Assembly (NCBI RefSeq): GCF_000611645.1
Contig: NW_014013295.1
Span: forward strand, 1 to 30,075
DNA: 30,075 nucleotides
Direction of reading: 5' to 3'
DNA from: Monoraphidium neglectum
Lineage: Eukaryota; Chlorophyta; Chlorophyceae; Sphaeropleales; Selenastraceae
Part shown: piece after piece, positions 13,243 to 21,664 of the stretch
How positions within the stretch are numbered: position 1 is the first letter of the stretch
How the letters are laid out: each line of letters starts with the position of its first letter
Position numbers and translations under genes: made by a program
The notes under the pieces: model-generated
Databases searched by the model: none
The model's input: only the letters and a program-made list of their open reading frames with translations
What the model was told of the DNA's origin: nothing

Positions 13243-14426
13243 AACACACACACACACACACATGCGCGCACACACACACGCACGCACATACGAATAGCGG
13301 ACAGCCTCACCAACAGGCCCGAGCCCAGCAAGTCCTTGGTCTTGCGTGTCTCTGTGAGGTTGTAGGCATACAAACGCCGTCCCATTTGATCAATTGACCG
13401 CCTGGTGCCGTTCTCGTATTGCCCGCCAAAGTCCTCGACAGCCATGTACAGCATATTACCATAGACCTGGGCCCAGTTCCAGATCAGCTCGGCTGCGAAT
13501 GTTCGTGAGTGTGCGGACAGATCTGAGTTGATAACTTGCATATGAGTTGTGTGCGTGTGTATGGGTGTGTGAACTAGGGTGACAAGGGGGTTTAACAACC
13601 AGGAGTCATCACCTCCGGCACGCCAGGGCAAGCAGCCCATGGGGGCAAGCGCGGCGCTTCTTAGCAGCTGCAGAGCCTCATCTGCACAATGGACATGAAC
13701 AGCTCCTTACTTAGCAGCCGCAACCTTCCAAGAGGCTCACCGCCGTTGCCCTGCCAGAACGAGCGCTTGAGCTGCCATTCGCGAGATGCCAGGTCAAGTG
13801 TCACCATCGTCATTGTTTTTACGCTGGCGCCGTTGCGGTCGTCAAACTGGCCGCCCACCATGACGATCCTGTCATCGCCCCAGGGCGCGAGCTGCTGCCG
13901 GTACCGGCTTGTGTTCAGCTGGGCGTCCGGCACCGTCTGCAGAGTGCGCGGCGCGAGGGTGTTGATATCGACGGCCTCGAGGTAGCTGCCACTGAGGGGG
14001 TACGTGGGGGCGTTCGCGTCGAGGCCACCGCTGTAGTAGGCCGTGTTGTTGATCACAGCGGCCCCGAAAATGAAGCGGGCCTTCAGGGAGCAGAGCGGGT
14101 CCTGAAAGTCGCAGGCGACTTTTGGGGTGAGCGCCTGCGCACAGCCGGCCTGCGGTGCAGCGAGGGCGAGGGCGGGGAGCGCTAGGTGACGAGCGGACAA
14201 CGAGAAGCGTGTGACAGGCACGCGCGGACCTCGCCTTGTCGCGGAGGGGCCCTGATCGAACAGGCGGGCTGGGGCACCAGCAGCGCGCATGGCACGACAG
14301 GTGTGGCGGCAGCCTGTTGCTGGCCAGAGGGTGCCCTGCAGCGGCAATGCCGCTCTCCCTGCCACCTACCACTGCACATAGTAAGAGCACTAAGACCAGA
14401 GGGGAGCGCCCAAGGGGGCCCCCCAT
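1611..14426 (-). CDS. giant surface membrane protein: kelch-like ectodomain, Pmp-like beta-helix, Cys-rich module, polytopic C-terminus
   Basis: Eighteen exons, listed 5' to 3': 14426-14370, 14149-13741, 13534-13311, 12943-12811, 12678-12507, 12373-12064, 11881-11572, 11374-10401, 10194-10029, 9742-9595, 9193-7335, 7061-6511, 6156-5861, 5681-5318, 4581-3645, 3425-3262, 2916-2614, 2216-1611. All joins are GT-AG with matching phases; the total of 7983 nt gives 2660 residues. The start ATG at 14426 has a strong context (gcggccATGG) and opens a clear signal peptide. Many N-x-S/T sites suit a secreted ectodomain. The layout (beta-helix, Cys-rich module, GxLCGxC motif, polytopic C-terminus) resembles large receptor- or channel-like proteins of algae and other protists. 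I can assign neither ligand nor ion. A surface or ciliary-membrane receptor is inference. Exon 5/6 and 9/10 joins were chosen by phase and are the least certain. Confidence 0.82.
2223..2258. repeat. (GT)18 microsatellite at an intron 3' end
   Basis: The plus strand reads (GT)n, so the transcript (minus strand) has a CA tract ending a few bases before the acceptor that opens the last exon at 2216. Confidence 0.95.
4585..4824. repeat. long interrupted (GT)n tract, CA-rich in the transcript
   Basis: Interrupted GT/GA repeats fill the 3' third of the 736-nt intron 4582-5317. The purest runs are about 4690-4735 and 4789-4814. On the sense (minus) strand they read CA and run almost to the acceptor at 4582. 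Confidence 0.9.
5173..5194. repeat. (AC)11 microsatellite, GT-rich in the transcript
   Basis: It lies in the 5' part of intron 4582-5317. With the surrounding CA-rich sequence (about 5150-5310), the sense strand reads GT near the donor, complementary to the CA tract at the other end of the same intron. Confidence 0.9.
6511..10194 (-). other. Pmp-like right-handed beta-helix region (residues about 864-1771)
   Basis: At least a dozen short repeats pair FxxN with a GG[AG]xx motif, the hallmark of chlamydial polymorphic membrane protein (Pmp) repeats and similar beta-helix proteins. Examples are [67 protein letters not shown] and [13 protein letters not shown]. Asn ladders and small hydrophobic residues fit stacked coils. 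The longest exon (7335-9193) holds most repeats. A less regular Ala/Arg-rich segment (about 6740-6850) follows. The fold is inferred from motifs. Transfer from bacteria is possible but not shown, since similar repeats occur in other protists. Confidence 0.7.
7164..7192. repeat. (TG)n microsatellite in intron 7062-7334
   Basis: The sense strand reads CA in the 3' half of the intron. GCGT repeats flank it on one side (about 7147-7164). Confidence 0.9.
10401..14149 (-). other. kelch-like beta-propeller region (residues about 20-863)
   Basis: Seven exons encode an extracellular region with kelch/galactose-oxidase-type blades. Visible motifs include [55 protein letters not shown] and [20 protein letters not shown]. 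Each pairs a GG or GGx turn with a downstream Trp or Tyr, as in kelch blades. More than one propeller is possible given about 840 residues. Kelch repeats are protein-interaction folds; a ligand cannot be inferred. Residues about 330-540 show no clear kelch motif and may be an inserted domain. Confidence 0.65.
13205..13262. repeat. (CA)n microsatellite in intron 12944-13310
   Basis: Two CA runs (about 13205-13239 and 13244-13262) are flanked by CGCACG repeats. The sense strand reads GT and lies close to the donor at 13310. Confidence 0.9.
14370..14426 (-). other. signal-peptide exon of the giant membrane protein
   Basis: This 19-codon first exon starts MGGPLGRS and runs into a Leu/Val-rich core. 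The donor is GTAGGT at 14369. Splicing in phase 0 to the acceptor at 14150 completes the signal peptide as [16 protein letters not shown], with probable cleavage after AQA. An alternative unspliced start at 14290 gives a long Arg-rich leader and is less convincing. Confidence 0.6.
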
Positions 14427-14899
14427 GGCCGCTTTGCTTGCGTTCGCCGCGAGCCCTTCGGAATGGCCACCACGAGTGGTAACCGGTGTCACAAGATGCG
14501 TAAGACGCCCCGAATTTGAAATTTTGGTGTGGTCCACGGGCCAGCACGCGAGCTCTACGAGTGTCACTCCACTAGACCACAGTGTCTCAGTGTTTCAGGC
14601 GGCTTCTGTGGGGTGACAACGGTCATGCACGAAAAACAACGTAGCTTACTGGTGGAGCATCCGCCTTGTGCTCCTGCCGGGAAACCTTGCCCCACGCTAG
14701 GTGGAAGCGACCCGATTGTGTGAGGCAGGCACGCTGTGCAATTCGTGGAAGCGATCACTCTCTTTTTCGGTGCTTCAGGGCGATAGCCGGCCACCGGGCC
14801 GGTCTGCTGGGCGGCACGCTCGCAGCGCGCCACTGCATCTGGACCACCGTTGACCGCCTGGGCGCGCGCAGCACGTGTAAGCGCGCATCGCGTCTAGCC
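14427..14899. promoter_or_regulatory. divergent intergenic region between the giant membrane-protein gene and IFT74
   Basis: 473 bp separate the two start codons, which point outward. It must hold both 5' UTRs and promoters, so a shared bidirectional promoter is likely. I see no clear TATA box or RFX X-box. Open frames across it have no splice or start context. Confidence 0.55.
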
Positions 14900-17800
14900 A
14901 TGGAGAGGCCCGGTTCGCGGGGCTCCCTGGCGCTGGCTGCTGCGGGCATCTCCAAGGCGCCCACGGGGTCGCCGATCGAGCGCCCGGAGCGTCCCAACAC
15001 AGCCAACGCCAACAGCAGGCTCACCACCGGGCAGCCGCAGCAGCAGGCAGCAGCAAGCGGCGGCGCTCGCGGCGGCACGGCCCAGCCTCCAGGAACAGCG
15101 ATGAAGCACGGGGGCGTGCTGGGTGGTGCGGCGGCGATCGTCCGGGGCACGCCGGCGCCGAGCGCCCGCCCGCTGACACAGCAAGGCGTCGGCGGCTTGG
15201 CCAAGCCTGGGACCTCCGCGGGCGGCAGGCAGGTGGGCAAGCAGCTCTCCAAGGCCCCGCCTAATTTTGAGCTGGTGTGTGTCGCTTGCCTTGGCGCCTT
15301 GCTCGCACCGCTGGGGGAACCGGCAGAACCAAACCTGATTTGCGGGCTGCTGCGTCATGATGAGGCGCGCCCAGGTGCTCGACCGCAACTACTTTCTGAG
15401 CCAGCTGCGGCAGAAGCGGCAGGAGATCATCAATGCAACGCACGAGCTGCAGGTGTGGCGCGCACGCGCACACGTGCGGCAGGCCACTATCAACAGCGTG
15501 TGCGGGCTGGGCACGGACGCGCCCTGCGGCGTTGCCCTCGCGGCACCGGCAGTCCCGGCGGCGCTGACGGCGAGTGAAGCGCGAGCAACCTTCGCTGCTC
15601 TCACATCTGCGCGTACTGAGATCCTGGGACGCCTGCATGCCATGCGGTGCGCGCGCATGGCCTCTACAACCATGCTTTCTGCCGCAGGAAGAGGTCGAGG
15701 AGCTGCAGCAGCACCAGGCAGCGGCGGCGCGCGCGAACAAGCGGGCCGGGGAGCTACAGGCGCAGGTCCGCGCGCTGCAGGAGTCGCTGGCGGATGCAAA
15801 CATCGTTCTGGACAAGGTATGGTTTATGGCTTTGGTTTACCCAATCTTGTAATTTCCTGATTGAAGGGTTGGCTTGTGGTTGTTTGTTTGTGTGGGTGCC
15901 GCGATGTATGAGGGTCTTGCTGGCCAGCTGTCTGGGAGTGCGGGTGAGGGGCAAGCAATGGGCGGGCCGGCTGGTGAGTGGTTGTTGCCTGGCTGGCTGG
16001 CAGTCGCTGCGGGGGAAGGCGGATGAAGGGAGGGGCGCTCCTGCAGACAATCTTTTTCAGTCAGCAGCTGCCAATTCACATGACCTGTGTGCAAGCGTGC
16101 ATGCAATGGATACATCGCCGCCAAGCGGCACAGGCGTCGTGTCACGAGTCGCGGTTGTAGGTGGAGGGAACCTCATGACCATGCCCTCCCGCACTTGTCG
16201 CGATGCGCAGGCGGGGTTGCATGCGCCACTTGACTCGATAGCGGCAGAGCTGGACGCGGCCAAGTCGCGCAACAACGAGCAGCGCGCGCGCGCCGAGGGC
16301 ATGGCGGCGGATAGGATGGCGCTCGAGGCGGCGGCGCGGCAGGCGGAGGCGCGTGTGGCAGACCTGGAAGCTGCTGCAGAGGCGCGGCTCGCCACGCTGC
16401 CGCCAGGGCAGAGGGCTGCATACCAGGTGTGGAGGGGAAGGGCACCAACACGACAACACTCGGCACACAGCTTTCATGGGGGTGCTGCTCGTCTGACTGA
16501 CGTTGAAACATGCCCCGTTGACAGCTAGGCGGTGCGGAGGTCCGCTTTGATAGGCCATGCACGAATGCGCCCACAAAAATGATGCCACAACCAGCTGGAG
16601 CAAGTCTTGCTCACCCGCTCTGCGCTCGCGCACCTGTTCGACACGTCCCCGCGCACGCAGGCGCTGCAGCAGGAGCACGAGGGCTTGCTGGCCGACGCCG
16701 CGGCCAGGGAGGCGGCGCTCGCTGAGCTGGATGAGGCGGTGGCGGCGGCGGAGGGGGAGCTGGGGCGCAACCCGGCAAAGCGGCGCACTCTTGAGCTGCA
16801 GGTGGGCAGTTGCAACTCCCCCATGCCTTCATGCAGCCATGCGGCCATGCGGCCATGCGGCCATGCGGCCATGCGGCCATGCGGCCATGCGGCCATGCGG
16901 CCAAGCGTCATTGCAGCTGCGCGCCCATGCGCAGCCGCAGCTTGCACACGCCTGCAGCAGGGAGACCAGGCGGCGTGCAAAGACAGTAGAGCCAGGGGCT
17001 TCAGTGCATGGGCAGCTGCCGGCACTCTGCTGCGGCAGGCGGCTGGCTGGGCCTCAAGGCGACGATGAGTACGTGATCGCAGCGCCGCCTATGCATGGGC
17101 GGCCGCCGTTTGCTCTGCCCAAAATTCTTGCCCATTGCCGCGCGCTGCCCGTTGTCTGCGCGCGCCCGCAGGAGGCGGTGCGGCAGCTGCAGCAGCAGCA
17201 CGCTGACCTGGCGGCTGCAGAGGAGCGCGCAAAGGCGACGCCGGAGGAGCAGAGGGAGGCGCTCATGTCAAAGGCGCGTGGGCGCCAGACACCCCTTTAG
17301 ACTCTGCATACGCGGCAGATCCCGCTGCTGTGAAGCGCCCGAGAAGGGCACCGCCCACGTGGACGTCGAAGTAGGGTTCAGGACTCGACCCGAAACTGCA
17401 AGGCGACGATACCTGATGCCACATCAGCCAACCAGCTGAATCACGCCGCCAAACACATGACCTACATGATGTTCTGGTGTGCAGGTGAAGCGCGACAACG
17501 CTGAGCTGGAACGGCTTGCCGCCGAGGCCAAGGCGACCCAAGAGGAGGTTAGGGCACTGGAGGCCCGGCAGCAGCAGGCCGGCGCGGCAGGCGGCGGCGG
17601 CTGCGGCGGAGTTCGGGCGGATGCAGAGGATGAGCGCGCACGGCGGTAAGGGTACGGCCCGTGAGCAGTGGGCACAGCACGCAGCTTCCCGGCTCCTGCA
17701 CGTCCCATGCCGCTGCAAGTGAAAATCAGGCCGTGCACGAGCGTCCATTGGCACCCCATACGCGTCTCGGCCACCTGCACAACCCAGACACCTCTCTTGT

Positions 17801-18808
17801 CAATCCACGGTTCACAGTGAGAAGTTTGAGGAGCTCTGTGCCAAAGACCGGGAAATTACGGCCTTCATGGACGCCTTCCCGGCGCGCCGTGAAGACAAGC
17901 GGCGCGAGCTGGCTGAGCGGCGGGACGCCGCAGAGGCGGCGATTGAGCGGCTGGCACGCCAGCTGGCTGCGGGCGGCGGCGTGGGCGCCGCCCCAGCGCG
18001 TGCGGCCCAGGTGGGTTGACACTCTGCGGGTTCTTCGATCTCGCGTTCGCACGGCTTGCGTGTCGCCGCTGGTGACCATCAGCTGACCACGCCTCCCACC
18101 TGCCACCTGCAGGCCGCCCGCCCTGAGCAGCAGCATGCGCCCGCCGAAGGCTCCGCCGCTGAGCTTTCTGCTCGCAGCGCTGAGCTGGCGAAGATCCAGG
18201 GGTTGGGGGCCAAGATCACAGAGGAGCTTGCCGCCTTGGACAGGCGGATTTCCGAGGCAGAGGCAGAGGCCGGGAAGCTATCCGACGTCGGCGCGGCGCG
18301 CGCGGCGGCCGAGGCCCGGCAGGCTGAGCTGGAGTCGAAGAGGGAGGAGCTGGCCAGGGGCAGGGATGCGGCAAAGGTGCGTGCTGGTTGGGGTGGGGGT
18401 GGCTGCACGGGAGCGCGCTTGTGATGACGCTGCGCCCGCCGCTGCTCCTGTATGTGCACCTCCTGGGTATCCTGCCGTGTCAGCTGACGTGTTGCTGGGC
18501 TGACGCCAGTTGTAAGGCCCTCATCAGCTCTCGCTCAGCATCCCTCACCCTCACACCCACAGGCGGCCCTTTCCGAGAAAACGCGGCGGCAAGAGGCCAA
18601 GGAGTCCGAGCTCTCGCACCACCCGGCCTGGCCGGCCGCGCGCAGGGCGGAGGAGCACCTCGCGTCCCTGCAGCAGCAGGCGGCCGCGGCACGCGCAGCG
18701 GTCGTGGCGCGGGCGGCAGAAGCAGACTGCTCTGAGCTGGCGGCGCGCGTGGCATCCTTAGTGTCAGAGGTCAACGCGCTCCTTTTGGCCAACCCGATGA
18801 CGGGCTGA
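14900..18808 (+). CDS. IFT74: intraflagellar transport protein 74 (IFT-B core subunit)
   Basis: Ten exons: 14900-15274, 15375-15452, 15688-15816, 16211-16426, 16661-16801, 17172-17273, 17485-17645, 17818-18010, 18113-18376, 18563-18808, giving 634 residues (family about 600-640). The ATG at 14900 has context tagccATGG. Residues 1-125 are disordered and net basic, as in the IFT74 N-terminus that helps IFT81 bind tubulin. Coiled coil follows. Recognisable family blocks are VLDRNYFLSQLRQKRQEI, LQESLADANIVLDK, EEQREALMSKVKRDNAELE and EKFEELCAKDREITAFMD. IFT74 pairs with IFT81 in the IFT-B1 core that carries cargo along cilia. All joins are GT-AG in matching phase except intron 17274-17484, which fits only with a GC donor. 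Exon 5 could start earlier (about 16593), but alignment from memory to the family favours 16661. Confidence 0.92.
16837..16900. repeat. tandem repeat, 8 copies of CCATGCGG
   Basis: Eight perfect 8-bp units lie in IFT74 intron 16802-17171, with a degenerate ninth (ccaagcg). The frame without stops on the opposite strand (MAAWPHGR-like) is a by-product of the repeat. Confidence 0.95.
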
Positions 18809-18999
18809 CGTGAGCACGGGCTGGCGCTGAAAGCTGATTGGCGCAAATTTGGATTGCCTGAGCATCCCTGATGGTGAAGGGCCTGCTGGCTGACTGTTTG
18901 CATGCTTGCCGCTCTAATCCGTATTCAAACCCTTTCTGCTCCTTTGAGTGCTGCTGCGACTGCGAATGCCACGTGAGTGCTGCTGGTAGACCGGCCGCA

Positions 19000-19004
19000 T
19001 GTAA
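19000..19004 (+). terminator. TGTAA polyadenylation signal of IFT74
   Basis: TGTAA occurs 191 nt after the IFT74 stop (18806-18808), giving a 3' UTR of about 0.2 kb. Confidence 0.65.
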
Positions 19005-19690
19005 CAATGTGCAAGGATGCGTCATCATCAGGCTGGCTGCTCTAGGCGGCATACGAGCGCGCGTGCGTTGTCGGCCAGCACATGAACATGAGGACTGTTC
19101 TCTTCTTGATGGCGCTGTCAAGATGCCTGCATGCTGGCCCAGCAGGCAGCTTGGCGGGCTTCTTTACTGCACACCAAGGTAGCTGAATTCTGTATCGTGG
19201 AGTCCCCCTTGCTCAACTTCTCGTTACAACAGCTGCATGTATTCCAGCTGGGCGAGGGTGCAGCAAGGGGTGCGTGGTGGCAAGTGCTTTTCGGCAAATG
19301 ATACGAGAATCAAAGACACGAGGGATGCGTGTGGACGGATGACAGGGGGGCGCACATCGTGCTGCTCGGTCGTGTGAGCGAAAGGCGTTGCCAACACCCG
19401 CAGAACTCATGCGCTCGCGCGCTTTTGGGGGGCGTGCCCCAGAACGGCGCCGCGGGAGGGCCTGATTTGATGCAGGGCGGGACGGCAAGCTGGCCAGCGC
19501 GTGCACGCACACCATGCGTGTTGCGCGTCCGCGCGTAAGCAATGAAGTTGTTGTGCAATGCAAGTTCAGGGCGCCGGATCGGGTGTTGAAGTGGAGTGGA
19601 GTGGAGTTGGGGGCCCCAGGGGTTTGGGCTTAAGGGTGTCGGTCAAGACGGTCAGCACAGCGAGCGGACAGGCGCGTGTGGCGCCTGTTT
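19005..19690. other. intergenic stretch, no gene seen
   Basis: I found no exon with splice or codon support. A minus-strand TGTAA (TTACA at 19224-19228) is the only possible minus-strand polyadenylation signal I saw below the stop at 20747. It would give the GYF-like gene a 1.5-kb 3' UTR, which is long. Confidence 0.4.
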
Positions 19691-19728
19691 ATGGATCAAT
19701 AATCTTAAGTAAGTTGGGTCACGCGCCG

Positions 19729-19763
19729 GTCACGTGACGTGGTCAGGTCATGCGGTGACGTCA
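19729..19763. promoter_or_regulatory. G-box and CRE-like palindromes, possible promoter
   Basis: GTCACGTGAC (19729-19738), a perfect 10-bp palindrome with a CACGTG core, is followed by TGACGTCA (19756-19763). An AT-richer stretch precedes them (about 19688-19712). Such bZIP/bHLH-type sites suggest a promoter facing the possible small gene to the right. The function is inferred. Confidence 0.35.
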
Positions 19764-19890
19764 TGTGGGAGGTGTCGCACTCGTGTCAGTCGCGGTCAGT
19801 CCGCGGCGCTGGGGAGACAGGCGGCAGCCGCTGCCAGGGGGCATGGGTGCTGGATGATCCAAGCAGCACGCAAGGCCGCCGGCACGTTTC

Positions 19891-20331
19891 ATGACGAACC
19901 GAATTGCTGCGGCCCACAAATGGCGCGGATCGGCATGCTTGCCTTGCTCAGCGCCGCGCAAATGCGTCAGTTGCAAGCCGGACAAAGAGGTGTGCAGCCT
20001 GCAGCATGGCCCCGAAGCAGCGTACGCCCCGGCGCGCCCTCTCCCAATGCCCCCTCAGTGCGTCCCCAGAGAGTGGCTCCCCCAAAAAAACGCCCCCCGG
20101 CCCCCAGGCTAAACTGATTGTGAGGGACCCGCTCCAGCGACCCGAGCGAACCATGCAACAAGGCGGAATGCAGCAGCCAAAGGCGGCGGTGGGGCGTGTG
20201 CCGACGTGCATTGCAGGCTCAGGTGATGAGTGCGGAGGTGCGCCGGCCCGCATTATTCCAGGAAGCGTCGCGGCTGCTGCAAAACGAACCTCGTCGCGTG
20301 GGGTGCCCCGCCGACACCCCGACTCGTGTAA
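19891..20331 (+). other. possible small plus-strand transcription unit, unresolved
   Basis: Downstream of the palindromes lies a 73-codon frame, 19891-20112, beginning MTNRIAAAHKW and containing CLPC, CVSC and a third Cys. A TGTAA (20327-20331) follows it by 215 nt. An alternative spliced reading starts at 20006 (MAPKQRTPRRA), uses donor GTGAGG at 20120, and joins the acceptor at 20218 to give AQVMSAEVRRPALFQEASRL. That reading has no stop before the TGTAA. I recognise no family, and the region may simply be 3' UTR or intergenic. Confidence 0.22.
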
Positions 20332-20746
20332 ACGTGCGGATCCAAGAGCGTGCCCAGGCCTCATCAAGCTGGTGCAGTTGGCGCAGGGCCCCAGAGGAAG
20401 TGGGGGCGTGCGCTGTGGTCGACCCATGCAAGGGTTGCCGTGCAATGCGTGGCATGAGGCAGTAGTGTGCCATGGACAGCACCGGTACGCCACGAAATAG
20501 CATAATAGTTGTGTGCAGGCTGCCCGTGCTGTGGCCTTGCCCAGCAATAGTAATAACCTGGAAGTTAAGGGCAGCGGGCATGTGTTGAAACATCTCGCAC
20601 CTTGCATCAGCGCATGCGGGCGCTAATGCAGGCTGGGCGGTCGCCTGGCTGCCGCGGGTCGCGCTCTTGAACGGCACGGGCGGCTGCTGCTGCTACCGCT
20701 GCTTCTGTTGCTACTGCTGCCGCTCGCCGATGCACGAGTGATGCTG

Positions 20747-21341
20747 CTACAGGGTGAACCATGTCCCGGCATCCACCCCTAGGAGCGCCGGCTGCTGCTG
20801 GCCATGCTGAGTCAGCACCACTGCGCCCGGCGCTGGGAGGGCGACCAGACCGGTTCCATACTCGGCATGGGCGGAGGGCAATCCGTGACCGGCGCCCGCG
20901 GGTGGACCCAAAGCCATGCTGTGCTGCTGCTGCTGCTGCTGCTGGTGCTGCTGCAGCAGGATGCTGCTGCTGCTGCTGCCGCTGCCATCGCGGAACAGAC
21001 CGTGCTGGTGGGTGGGGGCTCCCAGGCCTGGAGGCATGTTCACGACATAAGCCACTCCCTGTGCCGGCGGCGCGGCAGCAACGTGCTGCATGTGTACGAC
21101 CTGCTGCCCCTGCATCACCCACTCACCACCACCAACAGCTGCGGCGGCTGACGACATGTCCTGTGGGAGTGCAAAGGCTGGCCCATCGATGCGCGCGCCA
21201 CTGCAGGCGGGGCTGCCGGTACCGAGCACCATATACTGGTGAGCCTGTTGCATTTGCTGCAGCTGCTGATGCTGCTGCTGCTGCTGCAGCTGATGCTGCT
21301 GCAGCTGTTGCTGCAACTGCTGCTGCTGCTGCTGCAGCTGC

Positions 21342-21379
<38 letters not shown>

Positions 21380-21469
21380 ATAGTGCACGTGGGGCTGGCT
21401 GTAGAGGGGCCCCTGGTGAGGATGGTACATCCCCTGTGAGTACAGCGGAACACCTGGCTGCGTCTGCCA

Positions 21470-21524
<55 letters not shown>

Positions 21525-21618
21525 AGCTGCACAAGTGTCACCTGTGGTGCAGCCTGGCGAGGCTGCGGCTGCGGCTGCTGGGGCCGGTGGTGGTGGTGCT
21601 GCACCTGTTGCTGGGACC

Positions 21619-21664
<46 letters not shown>

